The notes: generated by a model not told the origin, from the letters alone. 17,577 nt of DNA from Anaeroplasmataceae bacterium (GCA_020025015.1 JAHHSV010000030.1:1-17577); one strand, 5' to 3'; positions 1 to 6,861 are shown, counted from the stretch's first letter. A program made the numbers and translations.

Positions 1-342
1 TAAAACTTGTATCATAAGCTATGGTTTGATTAGAAATATCACCTATTCCTCCATTTGAGTGATATTTAATCATATAGGTAATTGGTTTCCACACTGCATA
101 TAAATTTATAACTTCTCCATCTCTACTGCTTAGATTTTTAACATCAGCATTATCAGTATATATTACATCTCCAGTACTTGATGTTGACCAACCTGCAAAG
201 CTATAGCCAGTCTTAGTAAACGTATTTAAGCTTAGCTTAAAACTTGTATCATAAGCTATGGTTTGATTAGAAATATCACCTATTCCTCCATTAGAATTGT
301 ATTTAATCATATAGGTAATTGGTATCCATACAGCGTAGAGGT
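1..342 (-). repeat. Direct repeat, 237-bp period, inside the B-repeat region
   Basis: Bases 1-108 and 238-345 are nearly identical, with only a handful of differences. The offset is exactly 237 bp, or 79 codons. The rest of each unit (about 109-237 against 346-474) is much more diverged. This is the DNA trace of adjacent B repeats in the IdeS-like gene; the left copy is cut by the window edge. Confidence 0.85.
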
Positions 343-2098
343 TCAAATTAGCTCCATTTTCTAAAACTAAATTTTCTACTAGCTCTTCATCCTTAAAAAC
401 AGCTTCTCCTGATATTGTGTTAGCCCAGCCACCAAATTTATAGCCCAGCTTTTTATAGGTGTTTTTTAATAAAGGCTCTTTAGAATCTTTATTGATTTTT
501 TGAATTAATGGATCACCTATACCACCATTAGGATTAAATGTTAATGTATATGAAGATATTTCTTCTATAGTTGAATTTTCAATATTTAGCTTTAAAGAAT
601 GTACCTTTTTAGACGCAATATCTTCTAGCAAAAATGTGTAATTACCATTTTTAAGGCTATTATCCAAAAGCCTTACCACCAATTCATTAGTTGCTTCATC
701 AATGAAGGCTTCAAGCCTATCAGGTGAAATAATTGTTCCAGATCCATCCTTAACTACTACATTTGATTCAGGAATATAGTCTAAGGTTTTACCCGCATCA
801 GTAACGGCTTTAAGCTTAATTCTTCCTTCACCATTTGTAACATTCATATTGCTTTGATCACTTGTTATGCTTTTAATTAGCTCAGACTTCACTACAACAT
901 CTGGAGCATATAGCATTACTGAATCTCTAGCACGGGTATATTTTTCAGACTGACCAAGTGGAGATGTATAGTAGTAGTTTAGCAATTTAACACCCTGGTT
1001 GTTATCACCTCTAGCTACATCAACTGTAAATCTACCTCTAGAGTCATCAGAATCTGTAAAATGAAGCTTGGTAACTAAACCTGTTTCAACCTCATAATCA
1101 GCACCCCATAAGGTTATTGAGTGACCCATATTACCAGTTTCCTTAAGCACAGAAAATGCTGCAGGACCATAGTGTAATTGTCTAACAATATATTCAGAGA
1201 AGCTTTCATAATCCTTAAATGCTCCCCAAGTACTATTACCATGGGTTTCTTCTAAATATGGATAGCCGTTATCATGAGGCTGATTAGGATGAGATGGGTT
1301 GAATTTAGCTCCTCCAAACACTGAGAAAAACTCATCATGCCTCCAATCGAATGATACCTCAATCCATCTTTCACTAGTATTGTTAGGGATTTTACCTTTT
1401 AAATAACCACCCTTTTCGTTAGGATTAATCGGTTGACCAGAATTTGGTGTATCATTACCACTAGGAAAACCGCCAGTAAAGTACCAGCTTAGAGCTTCTT
1501 TAGAATCACCACCAATTGTAGGATCCCAGCCTCTCCTAAATTTATCAAAAATCTTTTCTGGATTTGATTCATAATAAATAGGATCATCAGGATTTAGCAT
1601 TTTATATCTATCTAAGTACCAAGAAATTAAATTAGAGCTTGAGGCAGCAAAGCATAGAGCACCATCCGCATTACCATAATCCTTGCCCCAACGCTTAGTC
1701 GCATCTCTAGTTCCTGTTGAAGAGGTAACACCTGGTGCATATAATGAGCCAATTAATTTATTTTTAGAGCTACGGGAAAAGGTTAAACGATCCTTCAAGC
1801 TTGGAACTCTTAATGTATAATGAACACTATCACTAGGATTACCATACTGATTTATTTTAGGATAATGAGGATCATATTTTTTGAACTGGTAATTTGCCTG
1901 TAAATCCTTAGCATCAGGAACTACAATAGGCTCACCTAAATCCTCATCTCCTCCTGAAGGTGGACGTGGTCCGATGATATCTGTAACATCACTATAATAA
2001 ACGTTAGTTGAAGTAGCTTCCCTATTAATATTTGTAAAGCTTGTACAAAAAGAAAAAACAAAAAGCATTATTAAAATTAATATTGAACGTCTTTTCAT
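1..2098 (-). CDS. Secreted IdeS/Mac-like (C66) cysteine protease with InlB-type B repeats, C-terminus beyond window
   Basis: An uninterrupted frame of 699 codons runs from ATG at 2098 off the left edge; I checked it for stops along its length. AGAGGTGGA precedes the ATG. Residues 1 to about 24 form a signal peptide (basic MKRR, then a hydrophobic run). The catalytic domain (about 60-400) matches streptococcal IdeS/Mac: the nucleophile is in LCFAASSSNLISWYLDR (Cys149; IdeS has LCGAATAGNMLHWWFDQ), the histidine in GHSITLWGAD (His326), and the aspartates in FTDSDDS (Asp349, Asp351). The His-to-Asp spacing is 23 residues, against 22 in IdeS. After a beta-rich linker come B repeats (Listeria-Bacteroides repeat, PF09479-like) at about 517-592, 593-671 and from 672, each with GW in the middle and LYAVW at the end. 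The family cleaves immunoglobulin hinges; the substrate here is unknown. Any cell-wall anchor would lie outside the window. Confidence 0.85.
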   Translation of the reverse strand, partial: MKRRSILILIMLFVFSFCTSFTNINREATSTNVYYSDVTDIIGPRPPSGGDEDLGEPIVVPDAKDLQANYQFKKYDPHYPKINQYGNPSDSVHYTLRVPSLKDRLTFSRSSKNKLIGSLYAPGVTSSTGTRDATKRWGKDYGNADGALCFAASSSNLISWYLDRYKMLNPDDPIYYESNPEKIFDKFRRGWDPTIGGDSKEALSWYFTGGFPSGNDTPNSGQPINPNEKGGYLKGKIPNNTSERWIEVSFDWRHDEFFSVFGGAKFNPSHPNQPHDNGYPYLEETHGNSTWGAFKDYESFSEYIVRQLHYGPAAFSVLKETGNMGHSITLWGADYEVETGLVTKLHFTDSDDSRGRFTVDVARGDNNQGVKLLNYYYTSPLGQSEKYTRARDSVMLYAPDVVVKSELIKSITSDQSNMNVTNGEGRIKLKAVTDAGKTLDYIPESNVVVKDGSGTIISPDRLEAFIDEATNELVVRLLDNSLKNGNYTFLLEDIASKKVHSLKLNIENSTIEEISSYTLTFNPNGGIGDPLIQKINKDSKEPLLKNTYKKLGYKFGGWANTISGEAVFKDEELVENLVLENGANLNLYAVWIPITYMIKYNSNGGIGDISNQTIAYDTSFKLSLNTFTKTGYSFAGWSTSSTGDVIYTDNADVKNLSSRDGEVINLYAVWKPITYMIKYHSNGGIGDISNQTIAYDTSF

Positions 2099-2119
2099 AA
2101 ATCCACCTCTTCTTTACTA

Positions 2120-2158
2120 ATGCTAAAAAATTTTAGCATAGGAAAAACCTTGATGCAA
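2120..2158 (-). promoter_or_regulatory. Candidate promoter and palindrome upstream of the IdeS-like gene
   Basis: On the minus strand, TTGCAT (2158-2153) and TAAAAT (2135-2130) are 17 bp apart, giving a weak -35 and a good -10. A perfect inverted repeat with 9-bp arms (atgctaaaa, 2120-2128; ttttagcat, 2131-2139) spans the -10. Such placement fits a repressor operator. If transcribed from further upstream, it could instead form a hairpin about 20 nt before the start codon. The promoter is a motif match only; the palindrome is certain. Confidence 0.45.
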
Positions 2159-2276
2159 TAAAAATAAATTCAATTATAAATAAATTCTAATAATGCTATT
2201 TAAAAGCTATAAAAAATATACTATTTTCTTTTCATTAGTATCTAAAATTCAAAAATTAAATATTATTTTTTAAAAT

Positions 2277-2302
2277 TGTTCTTTTCAAAATAAGTGCTGA
2301 TA
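2277..2302 (+). repeat. Left terminal inverted repeat of the IS
   Basis: A 26-bp repeat beginning TGTTCTTTTCAA and ending GTGCTGATA. It pairs with 3505-3530 with a single mismatch at its 13th base. Confidence 0.9.
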
Positions 2303-2303
2303 T

Positions 2304-3333
2304 TTAATCTTTTGGCTTATCTTTAAAGTATGAATAAGTCTCTATTAAATCAATGGGCATAGCTTTTAAAAATATATCTTTAATATACAGCTTTGTATAT
2401 TGAGATATAGATTTATTAAATAATTCACTGGGCCTATCCTTATATTCTATGGTATAGGTTAACATTTTCTTAAACCAAAACATATCAAGATAGCCCTGAA
2501 GGTGTCTAAGTGATACACCTTTACGTTTTGTTAAGTCTGATTCAAGTTCTGCATGGAGTTTGTTTATTTCAGATAAGCTATATCCATTATCATTTGCATA
2601 TGTTTCTGACTTAACTAATTCTACATTAACATCTTTATATTTCTTAGCGAATGTAACTAGTGAGTGATTCATATCACATACTATAGTGGTTGGCTTTCCT
2701 ATATATTTAGAAAAACTTTCTAGCATAACTGTGTTTTCTCTACCGATACCTACAATTTTGAATACCATATTATCAGAATCATCTACTGCACATAGAATAC
2801 ATACCTTATGATTTGATATTCCTCTATATGTAGACGAAGTCCTTCTTTTAGAATATCTAGGCATCTTATCAGTCTTAGTACCCTTTAAATTGATGGATGT
2901 AAATTTCCCCATTTAATCGGACTTTTTCACTGACTTCTGATATTGCATGGTATAACTTTTGTCTCCAATTGAAGGCGGTTGTTTGTGATATATCACATTC
3001 ATACTTTTCTTCTAATAGAGTAAGCCCAAGTAATTCGCATTGAATAAATTTGATCCATGTAGAATATTTTTTATTGGTTTTATATAAAATAGAATTAGTA
3101 TTTACTGAGAAATATATATTACAAGATTTACATTTGAATCTTTGTCTACCGTTCTTAAACCCATTCTTAACAATATTTGTTCCTTTACAGTTAGGACAAC
3201 GAATGCCACGGTCTCGTTCTATCAGCTTGTTTATTGAGTTTGAATCTTCGTTAGTAGGCAAGAGCGTCTTTAATATATTAATTTCGCCAATAAATAAAGA
3301 ATCAACTAGTTGTATAAGGGATTCATAGTTCAT
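2304..3333 (-). pseudogene. IS1595-family transposase, broken by a small frameshifting deletion
   Basis: The 5' part reads from ATG at 3333 (MNYESLIQLV) and includes a zinc ribbon (CPNC then CKSC), followed by a helix-turn-helix-like stretch. It ends at 2875 after LNGEIYIHQFKGY. The 3' part continues in another frame (SINLKGTKTDKMPRY) to a stop at 2304 and holds the second acidic residue (VCDMNHSL) and the INKLHAEL motif. Relatives have a DET(Y/F)-like segment, with the first catalytic Asp, right at the junction. Here GEIYI is followed almost at once by INLKG in the shifted frame, so that segment is gone. The loss of both frame and catalytic residue makes the copy inactive. An ATG at 2912 could start the 3' part, but the product would lack the first Asp. 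Confidence 0.85.
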
Positions 3334-3357
3334 AAAAACAAAAAATGATATCCTTAG

Positions 3358-3465
3358 CCAACCAGTTTTGTACAGAGTAATCGCCAAATCAAACTATAAA
3401 ACTGGTTGGTTAAAAATACCATCCTCAATGAATTATTGTTCTGTACATATGTAGTTTGATTTGGC
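3358..3465 (-). other. Interleaved inverted repeats in the transposase leader
   Basis: Three exact complementary pairs occur in crossing order. A is 3358-3369 with 3398-3409 (12 bp, ccaaccagtttt). B is 3369-3376 with 3440-3447 (8 bp, tgtacaga). C is 3383-3396 with 3452-3465 (14 bp, gccaaatcaaacta). The order A B C A' B' C' cannot fold as simple nested hairpins: it implies a pseudoknot or mutually exclusive folds. The block lies between the right IS end and the transposase start at 3333. The pairings are seen directly; a regulatory role is inferred. Confidence 0.7.
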
Positions 3466-3504
3466 AAATGAATTATATCATATTCTTTTCAAGTTTGGTA
3501 CTAT

Positions 3505-3530
3505 TATCAGCACTTATCTTGAAAAGAACA
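3505..3530 (-). repeat. Right terminal inverted repeat of the IS
   Basis: The reverse complement begins TGTTCTTTTCAAG and ends GTGCTGATA, matching the left end at 25 of 26 bases. It lies upstream of the transposase leader. Confidence 0.9.
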
Positions 3531-3564
3531 AAAAATAAAAAATAATAATTAATTGAGCTTTCAT

Positions 3565-3600
3565 AAAAAAGGTGTGCCATTTCAATGACACACCGATTTT
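3565..3600 (-). terminator. Rho-independent terminator of the 71-aa gene unit (bidirectional look)
   Basis: Stem ggtgtgccat (3571-3580), loop ttca, arm atgacacacc (3585-3594), with one C/A mismatch. On the minus strand it is followed by a run of seven T; on the plus strand by GATTTTT. It sits about 90 nt downstream of the 71-codon gene and just outside the IS. Confidence 0.8.
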
Positions 3601-3687
3601 TCAAAAGAACTGTCTAAACTCCAACCTTTATCCCTATCTATATTTATCAGAACTTTATAGGTTTAAAATAAAAACACATAGATCAAA

Positions 3688-3903
3688 TTAATTGTTTTCC
3701 TTATTTTCTTTTAAACTATATATAATTTTCATGATAAAACCAATTATAAATACTAATCCAAAAATTAAAGATAATATTGCAGAAATTAATTGTAATGGTT
3801 CCAACATATCTCCCTCGACAAATGCACTAGTAAAAGCAAATATACATAAAGCAATAAGTGATGGGTAAACCATCTTTAAAAATATTTCCATTATATTCTT
3901 CAT
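3688..3903 (-). CDS. Small two-helix membrane protein, unknown function
   Basis: A 71-residue protein with a strong ribosome site (TAGGAGGA about 10 nt before ATG 3903). Two hydrophobic segments (about 10-30 and 38-62) are separated by a short acidic loop (VEGDMLEPLQ). The C-terminus is charged (SLKENKENN). I do not recognise a family. It begins 38 nt after the stop of the beta-rich gene on the same strand and both precede the terminator at 3565-3600, so they are probably cotranscribed. If the larger protein acts on membranes, this one could be an immunity or accessory membrane partner; that is inference from gene order alone. Confidence 0.7.
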   Translation of the reverse strand: MKNIMEIFLKMVYPSLIALCIFAFTSAFVEGDMLEPLQLISAILSLIFGLVFIIGFIMKIIYSLKENKENN

Positions 3904-3941
3904 ATTTTATTATCCTCCTATTCTATATTTTATTGTGGATA

Positions 3942-5063
3942 TTAAATCATTCCAGAACAAAATTCATAAATTTCTTGAAGTTCACCAGCACGAACAATTA
4001 AATCAGCACTGCCTGTTTGAGTTTGTGATTGCCATAACCATCCTTTATCGACTACAAACTTATAATCTAATTTAAGCCTAAAGTCACCAATAAACATTCC
4101 ATTACGAGAATTGCTAATTTCAAACATATAATTTGTACTTAAATGATTAGTTTCCGATGTATCCTTAGCATAAGTATAATACCATTCGCAAATATTTGTA
4201 TTAGATGAATTCACCTGAACAGATAATGCTGGCTCACTTCTAGTTATTGATTTTGAATATCCAAATGAAATATTAGCACCGATATTTTTATTTTGAGAAA
4301 CACTTATATTATCTAAACTAAAGCCATTTTCAAAAGAATATCCTAAATTAACTCCTGCTTGAATTGAAGATGAAATTGTAACAACACCAGGATCGTTTAC
4401 AGGCCAATAGTCCTTTTTATAAGGAACATTCCCCCACCTTCTACCATAGTAATACTCCTCATTAGCATCATATGCTTGTTCCACGGTCATATGAACATAA
4501 CCTTCTTGATTTTTGTATGTATCATATCCAGTCTCGTTATTATTTTTTGCCACTATTCCAGGTACAAAAGCATTATTAACTGTTACAATAAAAATAATAC
4601 ATTTTGAATCTACTGTATATCTAGAAACAGCTATATGATAAACAATATACCCCTTATCCCCGAATCTCATTACATACTCTTTTTCTACCACACAATCAAT
4701 AAAGGTAGTCGGTGTAGAAGCAGTCAATACCATAGGTGCATTATTTTCTAATTCATAACACCCACTATTATTAATGATTTTAGCATATTTCTCAATAAAA
4801 GAACTGATGCCATTCAATAAATTTATTGAATCGATTTTTTCTTTCTCAATAAATTCATAAGAATATGTTTTATCTTGAGTTTTTATTTTTAATAAGGCAT
4901 CATACGGCAAATCAATTTGACGGTTTGTTCTGTATATAAGATAAATTTTACAACTTCCATTAATTACTAAGTTTCTAAATTCGTTATCAGACATCTCATG
5001 ATTTCCATAAATTTCGATTTTTTCATTTATAACTTCAACTCTAGAAGTGCTGATATTTTGCAA
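3942..5063 (-). CDS. Beta-rich protein of unknown function, apparent 5' frameshift
   Basis: The open frame encodes 373 residues from a TTG at 5063 and stays open up to a stop at 5112, with no ATG or ribosome site in this frame. A good promoter, an AGAAAGGGAT leader and ATGs at 5127 and 5121 lie just upstream in a different frame (MTMKLRKLWLYI, then stop). A one-base slip in the AAAA run at 5107-5110 would fuse them, giving an intact gene of about 394 codons. The second half (about 225-350) is a Ser/Asn/Gly-rich stretch of alternating polar and apolar residues (ISSSIQAGVNLGYSF, NIGANISFGYSKSI) resembling the stem and sandwich strands of beta-pore-forming toxins. I see no clear signal peptide. 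The resemblance is only of pattern; the family is not identified. Confidence 0.6.
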   Translation of the reverse strand: MQNISTSRVEVINEKIEIYGNHEMSDNEFRNLVINGSCKIYLIYRTNRQIDLPYDALLKIKTQDKTYSYEFIEKEKIDSINLLNGISSFIEKYAKIINNSGCYELENNAPMVLTASTPTTFIDCVVEKEYVMRFGDKGYIVYHIAVSRYTVDSKCIIFIVTVNNAFVPGIVAKNNNETGYDTYKNQEGYVHMTVEQAYDANEEYYYGRRWGNVPYKKDYWPVNDPGVVTISSSIQAGVNLGYSFENGFSLDNISVSQNKNIGANISFGYSKSITRSEPALSVQVNSSNTNICEWYYTYAKDTSETNHLSTNYMFEISNSRNGMFIGDFRLKLDYKFVVDKGWLWQSQTQTGSADLIVRAGELQEIYEFCSGMI

Positions 5064-5088
5064 AATGTAGTCAACATCTACACAATTA

Positions 5089-5127
5089 TTAGATGTACAA
5101 CCATAATTTTCTTAATTTCATTGTCAT
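5089..5127 (-). other. 12-codon upstream frame, likely the displaced 5' end of the beta-rich gene
   Basis: ATG ACA ATG AAA at 5127 begins a frame reading MTMKLRKLWLYI and stopping at 5089. It lies at the expected distance from AGAAAGG and from the -10 at 5148-5153. The long frame to its left starts only at a TTG without ribosome site. The simplest reading is a one-base length change in the A run at 5107-5110. A regulatory leader peptide is possible but less likely. Confidence 0.5.
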
Positions 5128-5147
5128 ATCCCTTTCTTTCTATTTTT

Positions 5148-5176
5148 ATTTTACTCTACCCTCACTCGTATTTCAA
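5148..5176 (-). promoter_or_regulatory. Sigma-A-type promoter of the beta-rich gene unit
   Basis: On the minus strand, TTGAAA (5176-5171) and TAAAAT (5153-5148) are separated by 17 bp, each differing from consensus at one base. Transcription would start near 5141, before the ATG pair at 5127/5121. This supports the upstream start and hence the frameshift reading. Confidence 0.65.
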
Positions 5177-5256
5177 CTAGATACCTTATTTAGTATTGAG
5201 CACATCAAAATTATAGATATTCCAAAATACCTTCATAACAAAATTTTTAGCAAACT

Positions 5257-5309
5257 AAAAAAGCCTCTTATGTGATAGAGATTAATATTTTCTTAGGTCA
5301 ACCGAGGCT
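5257..5309 (-). terminator. Probable terminator of the DUF262 gene
   Basis: Complementary arms agcctc (5262-5267) and gaggct (5304-5309) are followed on the minus strand by TTTTTT. The site begins 35 nt after the DUF262 stop codon. The 36-nt loop is long for a terminator, so confidence is limited. Confidence 0.45.
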
Positions 5310-5343
5310 ACTTTTCTCCCAAGCAGGGATGTGCGTTTCATTT

Positions 5344-6384
5344 TTACGAGTCCCAAGGCACTACGCTAAACTCAGACCATCCATAACTCATGATTATAAT
5401 TCTTTTAACAACCCTATCTTTTGAACCGGTAGCTGCATAACAAGCATTGTGGTATTCATCATCATGTAGTTTTTTATCTTCAATAGCGAGTCTAATAGCA
5501 TCTTCTCTTAGTTTTAACTTTTCTCTATCAAAATTAGCGAATGCTACCAGTATTGAGTCATAGAAAGTACCACTAAACTTATTAAGAATTATGCCCTTGT
5601 CATAATCAACTGTTGAAAAGGCACTATCACCTAAGATTTCTTTTACTGTAGTTAGAGTCCTTTCAAACTTTTTCTTGTCTGCTTCAACCTTAGAAGTTTC
5701 ATCAAATTGATGTTGCTTCATATAATTATTTAAAAATGACTTCATGCTTGGCTTGTAAATAGAGAAATTTTTCAAAGCAAAGAATCTCAAAATATTCTCT
5801 TGGAATGACATTCTGCTATTCTTAGCTTTGAATAATACCTTAACATTTTTGTTCTCTGCTAAATCATTAATCATAGAATTATACTCGCCCCTATAAACGC
5901 AGTTACGTAATTCTTGCTCTCTTAATGAAACTGCACCTCTATTAAGTCTTTCAAAAATCTCGTACTTAGCTCCAGCTGAATCTCTATCTAAAGTAATAGT
6001 TGTGATGCCAGTTCTATCAATCTTCTCTTGATCCTCATCATCTAAATCCTGATAATAAAGTCCATTTAATTCTTCTCTAACTGATAGTCCATTAAGAGCA
6101 TATTCGCTAGATACAAACTTTAAAAATGACACTATTCTTTGTTGCCCATCAATGACAGATAACTTACCGCTTTCCTCTTCACATAAATAAATAGTAGGAA
6201 CAGGAATTGAAAGTAAAGCTGATTCACTAAGTCTTGATGATTGAGTTTGGTTGTATACGAAGTCTCTTTGATATTTTGGGTTTATAATTAATTTACCTTT
6301 AATCTTTAAGTTAAGGAATTCATTAACTGTTTGATTCTTCTTTTCAAAATGCAATCTCTTATCCTTTGCAAGCATTGTCATCAT
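5344..6384 (-). CDS. Stand-alone DUF262 (ParB-like/GmrSD N-domain) protein
   Basis: A 346-residue protein with the DUF262 hallmarks: NPKYQRDFVY (35-44), the nucleotide-binding IDGQQR (78-83) and FERLNRGAVSLREQELRNC (144-162). DUF262 is a ParB/sulfiredoxin-like fold that binds or hydrolyses nucleotides and forms the N-domain of GmrSD-type modification-dependent restriction systems. Here no HNH nuclease (DUF1524) domain follows, and none is encoded beside it. The C-terminal half is mostly helical and unassigned. Three ATGs (6384, 6381, 6375) follow GGAGAGG; spacing favours 6381 or 6375 over 6384. The gene stands alone with its own terminator, near an IS and a tRNA, a setting typical of defence genes. 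A role in phage or plasmid defence is inferred. Confidence 0.85.
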   Translation of the reverse strand: MMTMLAKDKRLHFEKKNQTVNEFLNLKIKGKLIINPKYQRDFVYNQTQSSRLSESALLSIPVPTIYLCEEESGKLSVIDGQQRIVSFLKFVSSEYALNGLSVREELNGLYYQDLDDEDQEKIDRTGITTITLDRDSAGAKYEIFERLNRGAVSLREQELRNCVYRGEYNSMINDLAENKNVKVLFKAKNSRMSFQENILRFFALKNFSIYKPSMKSFLNNYMKQHQFDETSKVEADKKKFERTLTTVKEILGDSAFSTVDYDKGIILNKFSGTFYDSILVAFANFDREKLKLREDAIRLAIEDKKLHDDEYHNACYAATGSKDRVVKRIIIMSYGWSEFSVVPWDS

Positions 6385-6437
6385 CCTCTCCGATAATCTT
6401 TCTTTATGTTATATCAAATTTTAATTGATTTTATCAG

Positions 6438-6578
6438 CCCTTTACACGAATGAGTAATTGATTTTTGACAAAAAGTCGCACCCTAAACGATTTAGCACCA
6501 TTGCTAAAATGCTTATATAAAAGTCTTAACACCCTCTACACGATTTAGCACCCTAGCCAACTATAAACGTGTAAAAGC
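6438..6578. repeat. Four degenerate copies of a ~20-bp repeat upstream of the DUF262 gene
   Basis: Copies at 6438-6454 (ccctttacacgaatgag), 6478-6499 and 6531-6552 share CCCT..TACACGATTTAGCACC. The last two share 13 exact bases (acgatttagcacc) at an offset of 53 bp. A looser inverted copy (cttttacacgtttatag on the minus strand) lies at 6562-6578. The stretch 6385-6700 has no gene I can support; besides these repeats it holds small GC hairpins (cagcg/cgctg, 6581-6593). The repeats could be operator sites, or part of an unidentified RNA. Confidence 0.5.
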
Positions 6579-6700
6579 CTCAGCGTTGCGCTGTGTTGAA
6601 ACATCAGAATCAGCTGGCGCAATTATGCCTTGATGAACCTAAAAGCCCACAAAAAGGCTAAAAAGGGGGGGTATTAAAAGCCGTTTTACCATATAAAAAC

Positions 6701-6733
6701 AAAAAAAGGTCTGATAACCTTTGTATCAAACCT
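6701..6733 (-). terminator. Terminator after tRNA-Leu
   Basis: On the minus strand, AGGTTTGATA pairs with TATCAGACCT (10 bp with one G-U), loop of 7, followed by TTTTTTT. It lies 13 nt after the tRNA CCA end and closes the argS-membrane protein-glycosyltransferase-tRNA unit. Confidence 0.9.
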
Positions 6734-6745
6734 ATGCTTTCTATT

Positions 6746-6832
6746 TGGTGCCGCTAACCGGAGTCGAACCGGTACGCTTTTAAGGGCGGCAGATTTTGAG
6801 TCTGCTGCGTCTACCAATTCCGCCATAGCGGC
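6746..6832 (-). tRNA. tRNA-Leu, anticodon CAA
   Basis: An 87-nt cloverleaf with the CCA encoded. The acceptor arms are GCCGCTA and TAGCGGC. The anticodon stem GCAGA/TCTGC encloses the loop CTCAAAA (anticodon CAA, reading UUG). The long variable arm CGCCCTTAAAAGCG is of the leucine type, and the T arm is ACCGG-TTCGACT-CCGGT. It starts 29 nt after the stop codon of the glycosyltransferase gene on the same strand, so it is probably cotranscribed with it. Confidence 0.97.
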
Positions 6833-6861
6833 ACAGCACTAAAATTTATATCATAATTTAT

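Larger units (their letters stand above)
2277..3530 (-). mobile_element. IS1595-family (ISXO2-like) insertion sequence, inactivated
   Basis: A 1,254-bp element bounded by 26-bp terminal inverted repeats (2277-2302 and 3505-3530) that match at 25 of 26 positions and start with TGTTCTTTTCAA. It contains one broken transposase gene with an N-terminal zinc ribbon and a C-terminal DDE/N-type domain typical of the IS1595 group. The transposase stop codon lies next to the left repeat. I see no convincing 8-bp target duplication; the flanks are A/T runs, so a duplication could be eroded or hidden. Confidence 0.85.

Noticed and set aside
3050..3328. Plus-strand frame of 92 codons
   Set aside because: It is antisense to the transposase zinc-ribbon region and has no ribosome site or family resemblance.
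2875..3387. Transposase start at 3387 (MAITLYKTGW...)
   Set aside because: That stretch lies in the repeat-rich leader and does not look like the family; MNYESLIQLV at 3333 is the better start.
2262..3540. Target-site duplication of the IS
   Set aside because: Flanking 8-mers (tttaaaat and aaaaataa) do not match; only shared A/T richness is visible.
6438..6578. Possible CRISPR array from the iterated repeats
   Set aside because: Copies are short and degenerate, spacers are irregular, one copy is inverted, and there is no cas gene.
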